Positions 6,659-15,830 are shown, counted from the stretch's first letter. The stretch: DNA of 30,456 nucleotides from an uncultured bacterium (GCA_905215395.1 CAJMQA010000003.1:1-30456); one strand, 5' to 3'. Notes: generated by a model not told the origin, from the sequence alone. Made by a program: numbers and translations.

Positions 6659-8164
6659 ATGAGAAAACAAATATATGCTTTGATTTTTGCGCTGTCGGTG
6701 TTTATACCGGTGGCCTGTGACGATTTCCTGACCCAGTTGTCGGAAAATGACACGACGGTGGATAATTTTTTCAATACCGAAGAAAATGTGGAGACAGCCG
6801 TTTATGGCATGCACGAACGTTTCCGGAGCGAGCTCGGGGATTTTTTGCAGGCATACCGTGACCGCGGAATTCTGCTGGATAATTTTGGATATAACGAATG
6901 GGGGGAATCGACCAATCATAACCTGACGTTGTTTCCGGCCGATTCACCTGAGTTTAACTGGCGGGATGAATATCTGGTTGTCAGTTCGGCCAATCTTGTG
7001 ATCAATAACATCGACCGGGCGCATATGCCTGTGGAAAGGCGGAATTTTTATCTGGGACAGGCTCTGTGTGTCCGGGCATACCTGTATTTCTACATCATCC
7101 GTTTATGGGGAGATGCCCCGCTGGTGCTGAAATATGAAGATCTCTCGGAAAAGGGGCGTACGCCGTGGCGCGAAATTGCTGATCAGGTGGTGGAGGATCT
7201 GAAACTGGCTGTTCAGTACCTGCCTCCGGCGGATAGCCTGAAGGATTCCGGAGGGAAGGCACTTACAGATAAGCAGATTCCGAGCCGTGGGACCGCTTAC
7301 GCCCTGTTGGCCCATGTATATGCCTGGATAGCCGGGTACGGACAGGAACCGGAATATTATGCCAAAGGTATTGCTGCGGCAGAGAAAGTGATGAGCGACC
7401 CGAATTATTCGCTGGTGGACAGTCCCGAAGAGATTTGTACGGAGGTGATCCCCGGGAATTCACGGGAAGGAATTTTTGAAATCTGTTATGACTATGAACG
7501 GGACGAGATCAAGAGCAGCGGTAGTTATATCGGGGGAGCCGTGGAGAAATGGCCTGTCATCAAAGGTACTACTCCTGCCACCAAAAGGTCGTTCAATGTA
7601 CTGAACACGACCATAGAACAACTGTATACACCCGGAGACCTCCGCCTGGCAGCTTATTTTGTGGACTTTTTTGAAATGAAGCAATGGGACGAGTCGGTCA
7701 CTCAGGGGGCTGCCTATGTGCAGATGTGGCGTTATGTCGAATACTACGAGGGCGGTTCTTCGGAAGGTAAGCCGAAAACGTTTATTGCCAACGAAATCCT
7801 GATACGTCTGGCCGATATCATCCTGCTGCATGCCGAGATGAATGCAGCCATCGGCCGGAACGACCTGGCGGAAGCCAGCCTGAACAAGATCCGTGAACGG
7901 GCAGGGGTGGCGGATTATTCCGCGTCGGAAGGCGACCTGCGCCGGGCTATCCAGCTGGAACGCGACAAGGAATTGCTGTTCCAGACCGGAGTGCGCTATT
8001 TCGACTATATGCGTAATCGTACCTACAACCTGCTGAAAGGCGGTTTTAAGACCCTGACAGAACAGGATGTGAAGGACGGGGCGCTGTTCCTGCCTGTGTC
8101 GATCGATGCGATGAATAATAATCCGGCCACGAAGCAGACGCCATACTGGCTCGGTAAATTTTAA
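6659..8164 (+). CDS. SusD/RagB-family nutrient-binding lipoprotein
   Basis: The product is 501 residues with a lipoprotein signal (FIPVAC, lipidated Cys20) followed by acidic residues DD, consistent with surface export in Bacteroidetes. Family features are the N-terminal segment DNFFNTEENVETAVYG, the TPR-like part with LGQALCVRAYLYFYIIRLWGDAPLV, and the C-terminal end (AIQLERDKELLFQTGVRYFDYMRN and LPVSIDAMNNNP). It forms the lid over the SusC barrel and captures substrate at the cell surface. It is the second gene of a four-gene operon: SusC, SusD, fasciclin lipoprotein, small lipoprotein. No glycoside hydrolase or peptidase lies alongside, so the locus encodes uptake and binding only, as far as visible. 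Confidence 0.92.
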   Translation: MRKQIYALIFALSVFIPVACDDFLTQLSENDTTVDNFFNTEENVETAVYGMHERFRSELGDFLQAYRDRGILLDNFGYNEWGESTNHNLTLFPADSPEFNWRDEYLVVSSANLVINNIDRAHMPVERRNFYLGQALCVRAYLYFYIIRLWGDAPLVLKYEDLSEKGRTPWREIADQVVEDLKLAVQYLPPADSLKDSGGKALTDKQIPSRGTAYALLAHVYAWIAGYGQEPEYYAKGIAAAEKVMSDPNYSLVDSPEEICTEVIPGNSREGIFEICYDYERDEIKSSGSYIGGAVEKWPVIKGTTPATKRSFNVLNTTIEQLYTPGDLRLAAYFVDFFEMKQWDESVTQGAAYVQMWRYVEYYEGGSSEGKPKTFIANEILIRLADIILLHAEMNAAIGRNDLAEASLNKIRERAGVADYSASEGDLRRAIQLERDKELLFQTGVRYFDYMRNRTYNLLKGGFKTLTEQDVKDGALFLPVSIDAMNNNPATKQTPYWLGKF

Positions 8165-8181
8165 ACTTAAACCTGAAAGAG

Positions 8182-8832
8182 ATGAAAGTCTATATTTTTA
8201 TACTGGCGGCGGCAGCGTATTTGCTGGCAGGCTGCGAAAAGGATACTTTTCATGATACCGGACTGGCGAACGGGGTGCACGACTGTTCGGCCTGGGAGTA
8301 TATGCAGAAGGGACACGGTAACTGGGATTCGGTGCGGATCATGGTTGAGAAGGCCGGACTGGTGGAGCTGTTCGACGGCAGGGATGCGGAACATCCGGAA
8401 GTGACTGTTTTCGGGCTGACGAACCTGAGCATTATCCAGTATCTGCTGAAGACACTGGGACCCGACCGGAAGCCCCTGTATCAGCGGGTGGCTGATATAC
8501 CGGACGACCTGTGCCGGGAGATACTGTTGTCGTACGTCATTCCGGGCAGGCATGTGCGGGTGGATTTCCCCTATGAGGTGAAAGGCACCCTGACCGGAGG
8601 CGAGGTGTTCCGGACGCTCAATGGCCGTGAGATCCGGGTGTACCGCATCCGTAGCAGCTGGAACGGATTGCCCGATGTGGGAGCCGACGGCATCGGCATC
8701 CACTTTCTGGGCTCGGGACATACCGGGCATATCGCTTCGGGCGACATTATGACCGATAATGCCGTTGTACACTCGTTGTCGACCACTTTCCAGATGGTCA
8801 ATCCGAAAGGACGCTCAATTATTAACCCATAA
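8182..8832 (+). CDS. Fasciclin (FAS1)-domain lipoprotein
   Basis: The product is 216 residues with lipobox LLAGC (Cys18). The rest fits one FAS1 domain: WEYMQKGHGNWDSVRIMVEKAG, then TVFGLTNLSIIQYL, then REILLSYVIPGRHV, TLNGREIRVYRI and the C-terminal SGDIMTDNAVVHSLSTTFQM, which resembles the ASDI...NGVVHVID box. FAS1 domains mediate adhesion or carbohydrate/protein contacts. In a SusCD operon such lipoproteins are probably accessory surface binders. It starts 17 nt after the susD-like stop and is almost directly followed by another lipoprotein gene. The ATG at 8182 is supported by the signal peptide. Confidence 0.75.
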   Translation: MKVYIFILAAAAYLLAGCEKDTFHDTGLANGVHDCSAWEYMQKGHGNWDSVRIMVEKAGLVELFDGRDAEHPEVTVFGLTNLSIIQYLLKTLGPDRKPLYQRVADIPDDLCREILLSYVIPGRHVRVDFPYEVKGTLTGGEVFRTLNGREIRVYRIRSSWNGLPDVGADGIGIHFLGSGHTGHIASGDIMTDNAVVHSLSTTFQMVNPKGRSIINP

Positions 8833-8840
8833 CATGAACG

Positions 8841-9266
8841 ATGATGAAAACAGGAATATTACTGGTGCTGCTTTTCGGAATAATAATCTGGAACAGCTGT
8901 AATGATATCACCAAAGGATATCTGGAAACCGGAGAGGCGGAATATGCCAAAGACACGCTTTGGGTGACCTTTGATCCGGACAGCAGGGACTCCATCCCTT
9001 ACCAGTCGCAGCAAGTGCAGGGAATAATCGGGACTTCCCCCATCCATTACGGGGTGGCGGCAGTGAGGGATGCGACAGGGAAAGCAGTTCCGGATCAGAT
9101 TGCCTCGCAGGTATGGGTGGTGCTGAAAGGTGTGTTCCGGATCGAAAAGAACCATACGATCCCGGTAGGCACGTATACGATCGACCTCAGGGTGTGGAAC
9201 CTCGGAAGGAGTTTTGTGCTGCCGGGGATTTATACGGTGGTGGTGAGAGAGAAAGAGGTGTCGTAG
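8841..9266 (+). CDS. Small lipoprotein of the SusCD/fasciclin operon, unknown function
   Basis: The product is 141 residues with a signal peptide and Cys20 in IIIWNSC. After the Cys comes NDITKGYLETGEAEYAKDTLWV. The rest alternates short hydrophobic strands (IPVGTYTIDLRVWNL, FVLPGIYTVVVREKE) and looks like a beta-sandwich, perhaps Ig-like. I do not recognise a named family. It is the last gene before a strong terminator and begins 8 nt after the fasciclin gene, so it should be co-expressed with it. A role in surface binding alongside SusD and the FAS1 protein is inferred from position only. Confidence 0.7.
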   Translation: MMKTGILLVLLFGIIIWNSCNDITKGYLETGEAEYAKDTLWVTFDPDSRDSIPYQSQQVQGIIGTSPIHYGVAAVRDATGKAVPDQIASQVWVVLKGVFRIEKNHTIPVGTYTIDLRVWNLGRSFVLPGIYTVVVREKEVS

Positions 9267-9290
9267 GCCGTTTGTGATTTAGTTGTTTTA

Positions 9291-9335
9291 TTCGAAAGAG
9301 GAGCAGGCTGTTGCTCCTCTTTTGAATTATTTTTG
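9291..9335 (+). terminator. Intrinsic terminator of the first SusCD operon
   Basis: AAAGAGGAGCA (9295-9305) pairs perfectly with TGCTCCTCTTT (9312-9322) over a 6-nt loop. The stem extends outward through a G-T pair to TTC/GAA (9291-9326), and is followed by TTATTTTT. Confidence 0.85.
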
Positions 9336-9379
9336 ACAGGATTTGAATATCCGGCGTTGTGGGAGGAAAACCAAATGCT

Positions 9380-9387
9380 TATCTTTG
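9380..9387 (+). promoter_or_regulatory. Candidate -7 box for rmuC
   Basis: TATCTTTG fits TAnnTTTG. A near-match TTG to the -33 element lies about 20 nt upstream. It is 30 nt before the chosen rmuC start. Confidence 0.4.
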
Positions 9388-9416
9388 TTGAATGATTTAA
9401 AAATTCATTGTCTGTC

Positions 9417-10733
9417 ATGATCTATGAACTGTTTTATTTGTTATCCGGCTTGCTGGCCGGAGGATTGATTTTTCTGCTTTTGTACCGGCAATACCGGAGG
9501 GAGGGGGAGAAAAATCTGAGCCTGCTGCGGCAGGAGACCGACACCCTGCGGGAGAATGAGAAGAGGTGGATGGAGGAAAAGGCCGGGCTGACCGGGGAGA
9601 TGGAACGGTTGAAGGAGCAGTTGAGGCAGGCTGAGCTGAAGTTGCAGGAACAAAAACAGGAGATCGGGGAGATGCACCGGACGCTGACGGATCAGTTCCG
9701 TAATCTGGCCGCAGAGATTCTGGAAGATAAATCGAAGCGGTTTACAGAAGCCAACCGGGAGAATATGGAGCGTATCCTGCAACCTCTCAATAAGGACATT
9801 GAAGAGTTCAGGAAGAAAGTGGACGAGACCTACCACAAGGAGGCGACGGAACGCACGGTGCTGGAACGCAGGATTGCCGAGCTGGTGCAGCTGAACAACC
9901 AGATACGCGAAGATGCGGTGAACCTGACGAATGCCCTGAAAGGAAATACCAAGGCACAGGGGGACTGGGGGGAGATGATACTGGAGCGGATTCTGGAAAA
10001 TTCGGGGCTGACGAAAGGGAGGGAGTATTTTGTTCAGGAGCCATTGAGGGATGAGGCCGGGCGTTTGCTCAAAACGGAGCAGGGGAACAGCATGCGTCCC
10101 GATGTGATTGTGGTATATCCGGACAAACGGAAAGTGATTATCGATTCCAAGGTTTCCCTGACCGCTTATGTGAATTATTGTAATGCAGGGACGGAGGCGG
10201 AGCGGGAACAGGCCCTGAAGGCGCATCTGTTTTCTGTCCGGAAGCATATCGCGGAGCTGTCGGAAAAGAGTTATTGCGACTGGGGTGGCGAAGGGGCGCT
10301 GGATTTTGTGATGATGTTTATGCCCAATGAGTCGGCTTATGTGTTGGCTATGCAGGCAGATGCCGCGCTGTGGAGCGAGGCGTATAAGAAAAGGGTGCTG
10401 ATGCTGAGTCCTGCCAACCTGATTGTTTCCCTGAAACTGACTGCCGATTTGTGGAGCCGGGAGTACCAGAACCGGAATGCCCGGGAGATAGCGGAAAGGG
10501 GAGCCCGCTTGTATGAGAAATGTGTGGCTTTCCTGGAGAGCTTTCAGGCTATCGGCGATTGTCTGGAAAAGACCCGTGGAGTGTATGATCAGGCGATGGG
10601 GCGGCTGAAGACGGGCAACGGGAATCTGGTTTCGCAAACCCTGAAACTGAAAGAGCTGGGAGTGAAAGCCGGACGGAGCGGGAAAAATATCCCTGCGGAA
10701 TTTATTCCGGATGAGGAGCAGACGGAAAACTAA
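9417..10733 (+). CDS. rmuC: RmuC-family DNA recombination protein
   Basis: The product is 438 residues from ATG 9417. The in-frame TTG at 9408 is a less likely start. An N-terminal membrane anchor (LFYLLSGLLAGGLIFLLLY) is followed by a long coiled coil (about 30-150) and then the RmuC domain, with NTKAQGDWGEMILERILENSG, MRPDVIVVYPDKRKVIIDSK and the run DFVMMFMPNESAYVLAM. In the domain the D-x(n)-D-x-K arrangement (RPDVIV, IIDSKV) is that of a restriction-endonuclease-like fold. E. coli RmuC limits inversions at short inverted repeats. The gene is single, bounded by a terminator upstream and the engB promoter downstream, and looks like core genome. Confidence 0.93.
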   Translation: MIYELFYLLSGLLAGGLIFLLLYRQYRREGEKNLSLLRQETDTLRENEKRWMEEKAGLTGEMERLKEQLRQAELKLQEQKQEIGEMHRTLTDQFRNLAAEILEDKSKRFTEANRENMERILQPLNKDIEEFRKKVDETYHKEATERTVLERRIAELVQLNNQIREDAVNLTNALKGNTKAQGDWGEMILERILENSGLTKGREYFVQEPLRDEAGRLLKTEQGNSMRPDVIVVYPDKRKVIIDSKVSLTAYVNYCNAGTEAEREQALKAHLFSVRKHIAELSEKSYCDWGGEGALDFVMMFMPNESAYVLAMQADAALWSEAYKKRVLMLSPANLIVSLKLTADLWSREYQNRNAREIAERGARLYEKCVAFLESFQAIGDCLEKTRGVYDQAMGRLKTGNGNLVSQTLKLKELGVKAGRSGKNIPAEFIPDEEQTEN

Positions 10734-10773
10734 AGGAAAGATGGGTTTGCTGTTTTAACAAAGCCCGGGCAAG

Positions 10774-10805
10774 TTTGGCTTTGTAGCTGGCTTGCATTAT
10801 ATTTG
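10774..10805 (+). promoter_or_regulatory. Promoter of the engB-xseAB-dacB run
   Basis: TTTG (10774-10777), 20-nt spacer, TATATTTG (10798-10805): a full match to the Bacteroidetes promoter consensus, 26 nt before the engB start. Confidence 0.7.
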
Positions 10806-10831
10806 TACGATAAATCCCAAACTGAAAAAAG

Positions 10832-11434
10832 ATGGATGTAGTAAAAGCTGAATTTGTGATGAGCAATACCAGGGTGGAGAAATGTCCGGCTCCGGAACGG
10901 CATGAATATGCCTTTATCGGACGCTCGAATGTGGGAAAATCCTCCTTGATCAATATGCTGACAAATAATAAAAAGCTCGCCAAGACGGCTGCAAAACCGG
11001 GGAAAACACAATTGATCAATCATTTCCTGATCAATGATTCCTGGTATATGGTGGACATGCCGGGGTCTGGATATGCAAGCGACTCGGAGGCCAGCAGGGC
11101 GCAGTTTGAGAAGATGATCCGGGATTATATTCTCAAGCGGGAGAATCTGGTTTGCCTGTTTGTATTGATCGACAGCCGTCTGGAACCTCAGAAAATCGAT
11201 CTGGAATTTATGGAGTGGCTGGGAGAGAACGGGGTGCCTTTCGTGATGGTGTTTACCAAGGGCGACAAGCTGTCCACAACCCAGCGACTGAAATGTATCG
11301 ATGAATATCATCAGGCGATGCTGGAAACCTGGGAGACTACTCCCCTGGCTTTTATGACATCGTCGGAGAAACGCCTGGGACGGGAAGAGCTGCTGGATTA
11401 TATCGATGAACTGAATAATACTGTGCAACTGTAA
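10832..11434 (+). CDS. engB: Ribosome-biogenesis GTP-binding protein YihA/YsxC/EngB
   Basis: The product is 200 residues, the usual size. GTPase motifs are all present: G1 GRSNVGKS (30-37), the KPGKTQ segment holding the G2 Thr (56-60), G3 DMPG (75-78), G4 TKGD (142-145) and G5 SSE (177-179). EngB helps assemble the large ribosomal subunit and is generally essential. It has its own promoter and begins a run of same-strand genes with short gaps (11 nt to the next gene), so it is probably the first gene of an operon reaching dacB. Nothing unusual is seen in the protein. Confidence 0.95.
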   Translation: MDVVKAEFVMSNTRVEKCPAPERHEYAFIGRSNVGKSSLINMLTNNKKLAKTAAKPGKTQLINHFLINDSWYMVDMPGSGYASDSEASRAQFEKMIRDYILKRENLVCLFVLIDSRLEPQKIDLEFMEWLGENGVPFVMVFTKGDKLSTTQRLKCIDEYHQAMLETWETTPLAFMTSSEKRLGREELLDYIDELNNTVQL

Positions 11435-11445
11435 TTGCAGGAGAT

Positions 11446-12204
11446 ATGAAGGGATTGATTCTGGTATTCGTTATGCTGATGTGGAGCGGATATGGACGGG
11501 CACAGGAATTGCGTACCGGAAATTATCCGGACGGTTCGCTGCGTTTCAAGGGATATTTCAAGGATGGTAAACCCAGCGGGGAGATGACTCATTACTTTCC
11601 TTCGGGTAAAATAAAGGCACAGATGAACCACCGGGGAGATACCGCTGATGTTGTCCTGTATCATCTGGAAACAGATTTTACTTCTGCCGGGAGATATGTG
11701 AACCGGAAAAAAGAAGGGAAATGGACTTACCGGAAAGGAGGGAGGATTGTGGCAGAAGAGATGTATGGCGGGGATCGTCTGGACGGACAGGCTGTTTTTT
11801 ATACTGCCGGCGGAGAAGTGCTGGAACAAAAGCAGTGGAAGGACGGAACGCCTGAGGGAGAGTGGAAATTGTTCTGGGGGGAAGGGAAGTTGCGTTTGGA
11901 GGCTTGTTTTAAAGCCGGAAAACTGGAAGGGCCGGTGAAGTCGTATAGCCGGGAAGGGATTTTACAGACTGAGGGGACTTACCGGAATGACCTGAAAGAG
12001 GGAGAGTGGCTGTTTTTTGATGCTGCCGGAAAGGAAAGCCGGAAACTGGTATATCACAAAGGGCTGCCGGAAAATGCAGGGCAGTTGGAGCTGGAAGAGA
12101 GCCGGAGACTGGATTCGCTGGTGTCAACCGGAAAGAAAATTCCTGATCCTGCTGTTTTTGCTGATGATCCGGAGGCTTATATGAAAATAACAGGAATGGA
12201 GTAA
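11446..12204 (+). CDS. Secreted MORN-repeat (YwqK-like) protein
   Basis: The product is 252 residues with a signal peptide (MKGLILVFVMLMWSGYGRAQ). The body is a series of degenerate MORN-variant repeats of about 23 residues: YPDGSLRFKGYFKDGKPSG, YVNRKKEGKWTYRKGGRIV, FYTAGGEVLEQKQWKDGTP, LFWGEGKLRLEACFKAGKL and SYSREGILQTEGTYRNDLK. Proteins of this type are annotated as YwqK-family antitoxins by similarity, but in Bacteroidetes they are mostly uncharacterised exported proteins, and no toxin gene is adjacent here. The repeats should form a beta-meander. It is placed between engB and xseA with 11- and 25-nt gaps, so co-transcription is likely. The position probably reflects operon history rather than shared function. 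Confidence 0.8.
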   Translation: MKGLILVFVMLMWSGYGRAQELRTGNYPDGSLRFKGYFKDGKPSGEMTHYFPSGKIKAQMNHRGDTADVVLYHLETDFTSAGRYVNRKKEGKWTYRKGGRIVAEEMYGGDRLDGQAVFYTAGGEVLEQKQWKDGTPEGEWKLFWGEGKLRLEACFKAGKLEGPVKSYSREGILQTEGTYRNDLKEGEWLFFDAAGKESRKLVYHKGLPENAGQLELEESRRLDSLVSTGKKIPDPAVFADDPEAYMKITGME

Positions 12205-12229
12205 ACCAAGACGGGATAAAGGACGGAGT

Positions 12230-13603
12230 ATGGAAGCGATAACCTTATATGAATTGAATAGCAGGATCAGGCAGACGCTGAAAAGCGGTTTTGCCGGTTC
12301 TGTGTGGATCACGGCGGAGATCACAGAAATACTGCTGAACCGTTCGGGGCATTGTTACCTGCAACTGGCCGATAAGAAGGAAGGGGATGAAACCATTGTG
12401 GCTGTGGCCAGGGGAACGATCTGGGCCTTTACTTTCCGGACGCTGAGGCCTTATTTTGAGACTACGACAGGACGCCAGCTGGAGAAAGGAATGCGGGTGA
12501 TGCTGAGCGTGGAGGTGGTGTTTCATGAGGTTTACGGTTATTCGCTGAATATACGGGATATCGATCCTACCTATACGGTGGGCGATCTGGAGCGTAAAAA
12601 ACGGGAAATCCTGGCACAACTGGAGCAGGACGGGGTGATTGATATGAATAAGGAACTGGAGTTCCCCCTCTTGCCTAAAAATATTGCAGTGATCTCTTCT
12701 CCGACAGCTGCCGGACTGGGAGATTTTATGCAACATCTGGAAACCAATAGTTTCGGCTACCGGTTTCATGTGAAATTGTTTCCGGCGGTGATGCAGGGGG
12801 AACGGACAACGGAGTCGGTGATTGCCGCTCTGGACCGGATTTATGAGTACGAATCTCTTTTTGATGTGGTGGTGATCATCCGGGGGGGAGGTTCACAGAC
12901 CGATCTGGGTAGTTTTGATTCCTATGAGATGGCGGTTAATGTGGCTCAGTTTCCTTTGCCGGTAATTGCCGGTATCGGACATGAACGGGACGAGACGATT
13001 GTCGACCGGGTGGCTTATATGAGGGTGAAGACTCCGACAGCGGCTGCAGCTTTTCTGATCGATTGTTTTCAGCAGCAGGAAGCTTTGCTGGATGAATGGC
13101 AGTCCGGTTTTGTGACGGGGGTGAAGGAGCTGCTGCATGGCCAGCAGACGCGGCAACTGATGTACGTATCGGCTTTGAAACAGACGGTACAGAGATCGAT
13201 GGCCGAACGGGACACCCGTTTGAAATTGTTATCACAGAAGCTGGAACATTCGGCAGAGAATTACGTGAGAAGACGGAATCTGGGTTTTGAACAATTGAAA
13301 AGCAGGATGGAAAACCGTCTGGAACTACTGTTTGAACGGCAGGATAACCAGTTATCTGTGTTGGCTGCACGGATGAGGCAAAAGACCCGGGATGTTTTTG
13401 CGGATCAGCTCAAGCGTCTGGAACTGGCCGGAACAACAATGAAATATGTCGATCCGGCAAACGTACTGAAACGGGGCTATTCGGTGACTTTGCTGAACGG
13501 GAAAGTTTTGAAAGAAGCCGGCGAGGTGAAGGAAGGAGACCGGATCGAAACCTGGCTGGAAAAAGGAAAAATAATAAGTGAGGTAAGGAATATAAAAGAT
13601 TAG
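12230..13603 (+). CDS. xseA: Exodeoxyribonuclease VII large subunit
   Basis: The product is 457 residues, full length. An N-terminal OB fold (about 5-110, with VWITAEITEILLNRSGHCYLQL) leads into the catalytic domain with VISSPTAAGLGDF, RGGGSQTDLGSFD (218-230) and GIGHERDETIVDRVA (248-262), then a long helical arm (280-400) and a C-terminal segment containing DPANVLKRGYSVT. The enzyme degrades single-stranded DNA to oligonucleotides in both directions and needs XseB. The small-subunit gene follows 8 nt downstream, the standard arrangement. Confidence 0.96.
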   Translation: MEAITLYELNSRIRQTLKSGFAGSVWITAEITEILLNRSGHCYLQLADKKEGDETIVAVARGTIWAFTFRTLRPYFETTTGRQLEKGMRVMLSVEVVFHEVYGYSLNIRDIDPTYTVGDLERKKREILAQLEQDGVIDMNKELEFPLLPKNIAVISSPTAAGLGDFMQHLETNSFGYRFHVKLFPAVMQGERTTESVIAALDRIYEYESLFDVVVIIRGGGSQTDLGSFDSYEMAVNVAQFPLPVIAGIGHERDETIVDRVAYMRVKTPTAAAAFLIDCFQQQEALLDEWQSGFVTGVKELLHGQQTRQLMYVSALKQTVQRSMAERDTRLKLLSQKLEHSAENYVRRRNLGFEQLKSRMENRLELLFERQDNQLSVLAARMRQKTRDVFADQLKRLELAGTTMKYVDPANVLKRGYSVTLLNGKVLKEAGEVKEGDRIETWLEKGKIISEVRNIKD

Positions 13604-13611
13604 TCTGAACT

Positions 13612-13812
13612 ATGGAAGAAACAAAATTGAGTTATAAAGAGGCTATGGCCGAGATAGAAAGCATTGTGGCAAAGCTGGAAGAAAACCAGCTGGATATCGA
13701 TGAGCTGAGCGGGAAGGTGAAACGGGTTTCCGAACTGATCACTTTTTGCAAGACCAAATTGCATGAAACGGAAGAGGAGGTTGAAAAAATACTGCAAACC
13801 ATAGAAAACTGA
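13612..13812 (+). CDS. xseB: Exodeoxyribonuclease VII small subunit
   Basis: The product is 66 residues, typical length. It has the conserved pattern SYKEAMAEIESIVAKLEENQLDIDEL followed by VSELITFCKTKLHETEEEVEKIL, two helices that wrap around XseA. It starts 8 nt after xseA and its TGA overlaps the dacB ATG by one base (TGATG), which points to translational coupling. Confidence 0.94.
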   Translation: MEETKLSYKEAMAEIESIVAKLEENQLDIDELSGKVKRVSELITFCKTKLHETEEEVEKILQTIEN

Positions 13813-15194
13813 TGATGAAACGGGCTGTCCTCACCATTTGTTGTTTGTGGTTGCTGATCCCCCTGTCCGGACAGACACCGCAGGAAGCTTTACACCGCCT
13901 GACCTCTTCTGCTGCCTTGCGGAATGCGGCTGTGGGAGTTTCTGTAAAACAGGTGAAAGACGGGAAAGTGGTGGCGGCATATCATCCGCAGATGGCTTTG
14001 ACTCCAGCTTCGGTTACCAAGCTTTTTCCCACCCTGTTTGCCCTGAAGCAGAAAGGTGCAGCCTATACTTATCAGACTCCTGTTTATTATACCGGAACCT
14101 TGGAGAATGGGATTTTAGAAGGGGATATTGTCGTGGAAGCTTCGGGTGATCCTTGCCTGCAATCCCGTTATTTCCCCCGTTATCAGTTGATAGAGCCTTT
14201 GGTGGCGGCTATCGGCAAAGCCGGTATACGTGAAATCCGGGGAGAAATCCGGGTGGCTGGTGCTAAGGCGGGGTATGCCGTTCCGGGCACCTGGCCGTGG
14301 GAAGATGTTTCCAATTATTATGCTGCCCTGAGTCTTCCGTTTAATTACCGCGATAATACCTGTATATTGACTTTCAGTTCCGGAAAAGCCGGAGATACGG
14401 TCCGTCTGGAGTCGGTGACACCTGTCATTCCCGGACTCCGGATTCAGAATCATGTGGTGGCTTCTGCCAGAGGTGGAGACAATGCATGGATATACGGCGG
14501 CCCTTATAGCGGGGTGTGGACGGTGGAGGGTACGATTCCTCAGAACCGGGCTTCTTTCCGGGTGAAGGGGGCGATGCACCGGCCTGCCGGAGTGTTTGTA
14601 CATGAATTGGGCGGGGAATTGAAGAAGAAAGGTATTTCTGTGGGTTCTGAAAGTTCCGGGGCTACAGGAAAGACTTTATTGCTGAAACTGGTTTCACCCT
14701 CTTTACGGGAGATTGTATTTCATACGAATAAAGCCAGTGTGAATCTTTTTGCCGAATCGCTGGGAGCTTTGGTGGCTCCGGAAAACTGGCCGGACAAGGC
14801 TGTTGAATTACTGAAAGAAATGGATATCGCTCCGGAAGGGATTACGCTGAAGGATGCCTGCGGACTATCGCCTTTCGATGCGGTTCCGGCACAGGTGTTT
14901 ACCGACCTGCTGATTTATGCTTACAAAAATGCCGGTGAACCTTTTCTGTCTTCTTTGCCTGTGGCAGGGGTGGACGGAGGATTGGACGGTTATTGCCTGA
15001 ATATGCCCGGATTGAAGCATAATCTGAAGGCAAAAACCGGTTCGATGAACGGAGTGCGTTGCCTGTCGGGATACCTGAAAACTCACAGGGGAGAACAACT
15101 GGCTTTCACGCTATTAATCAACCATTATACGTGTACCACCTCACAGTTGCAACAGGCGGTCCGTAAATTTCTGAGTGAATTGCAGGATTTGTGA
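13812..15194 (+). CDS. dacB: D-alanyl-D-alanine carboxypeptidase/endopeptidase, PBP4 (S13) family
   Basis: The product is 460 residues with a signal peptide (AVLTICCLWLLIPLSGQ). Penicillin-binding motifs are present: SVTK (67-70, nucleophile Ser67 and Lys70), SVN (309-311) and KTG (408-410). The large insertion between the first two motifs is the mark of S13/PBP4 enzymes. The enzyme acts in the periplasm on peptidoglycan stem peptides and cross-links. The start overlaps the xseB stop by one base, and a second ATG follows immediately. It closes the engB-to-dacB run. No hairpin terminator is visible behind it. Confidence 0.92.
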   Translation: MMKRAVLTICCLWLLIPLSGQTPQEALHRLTSSAALRNAAVGVSVKQVKDGKVVAAYHPQMALTPASVTKLFPTLFALKQKGAAYTYQTPVYYTGTLENGILEGDIVVEASGDPCLQSRYFPRYQLIEPLVAAIGKAGIREIRGEIRVAGAKAGYAVPGTWPWEDVSNYYAALSLPFNYRDNTCILTFSSGKAGDTVRLESVTPVIPGLRIQNHVVASARGGDNAWIYGGPYSGVWTVEGTIPQNRASFRVKGAMHRPAGVFVHELGGELKKKGISVGSESSGATGKTLLLKLVSPSLREIVFHTNKASVNLFAESLGALVAPENWPDKAVELLKEMDIAPEGITLKDACGLSPFDAVPAQVFTDLLIYAYKNAGEPFLSSLPVAGVDGGLDGYCLNMPGLKHNLKAKTGSMNGVRCLSGYLKTHRGEQLAFTLLINHYTCTTSQLQQAVRKFLSELQDL

Positions 15195-15206
15195 GAACTC
15201 TTTTTA

Positions 15207-15214
15207 TACTTTTG
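15207..15214 (+). promoter_or_regulatory. Candidate -7 box for tdk
   Basis: TACTTTTG fits TAnnTTTG and lies 22 nt before the tdk start. The nearest TTTG upstream (15188-15191) is only 15 nt away, shorter than usual, so the call is weak. Confidence 0.3.
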
Positions 15215-15236
15215 TATAATTTAAAAAGAAAGTGGG

Positions 15237-15812
15237 ATGTTTTTAGAAAGTGCAAACCGGGCTGGCTGGATTGAAGTGATATGCGGATCGATGTTTTCCG
15301 GAAAGACGGAGGAGTTGATACGGCGTCTGAAGCGGGCACAATTTGCAAAACAGAAGGTGGAGATATTTAAGCCGGGAATAGATATCCGTTATTCTGAGGG
15401 GGATGTGGTTTCGCACGATGCCCATGCCATTCGCTGTACGCCTGTGGAAAATTCCGGAAATATCCTGCTGCTGACCGGAGATGTGGACGTGGTGGGGATA
15501 GATGAGGCACAGTTTTTTGATGCCAATATTGTGGCTGTGTGTAAAACATTGGCAGACAACGGAATCCGGGTGATTGTGGCAGGACTGGATATGGATTATC
15601 TGGGGAAGCCTTTCGGTCCTATGCCGGAACTGATGGCGATTGCCGAATATGTGACCAAGGTGCATGCCATATGTGTGCGTTGCGGTAATCTGGCCCATCA
15701 TTCGCACCGTTTGTCGGACAATGATAAACTGGTGATGCTGGGGGAGATGCAGGATTATGAGCCTGTTTGCCGGCACTGTTTCAATGAGCTGACAAAGAAA
15801 GAAATTTTATAA
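15237..15812 (+). CDS. tdk: Thymidine kinase (TK1 type)
   Basis: The product is 191 residues. It has the P-loop GSMFSGKT (17-24), the DEAQFF motif (89-94, with Glu90 as the expected catalytic base) and a zinc ribbon made of Cys146, Cys149, Cys178 and Cys181 (CVRC, CRHC). The lasso segment GLDMDYLGKPFGPMPELMAIAEYV is intact. It phosphorylates thymidine with ATP in the salvage pathway. The ECF sigma gene starts 18 nt after its stop without an obvious promoter, so the sigma gene may be partly expressed from here. Confidence 0.95.
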   Translation: MFLESANRAGWIEVICGSMFSGKTEELIRRLKRAQFAKQKVEIFKPGIDIRYSEGDVVSHDAHAIRCTPVENSGNILLLTGDVDVVGIDEAQFFDANIVAVCKTLADNGIRVIVAGLDMDYLGKPFGPMPELMAIAEYVTKVHAICVRCGNLAHHSHRLSDNDKLVMLGEMQDYEPVCRHCFNELTKKEIL

Positions 15813-15830
15813 ATAAAACTATCCGGATAT

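Noticed and set aside
9441..10637. 398-residue reading frame opposite rmuC
   Set aside because: The RmuC frame on the other strand has clear domain motifs; the antisense product is a His/Pro/Gln-rich artefact.
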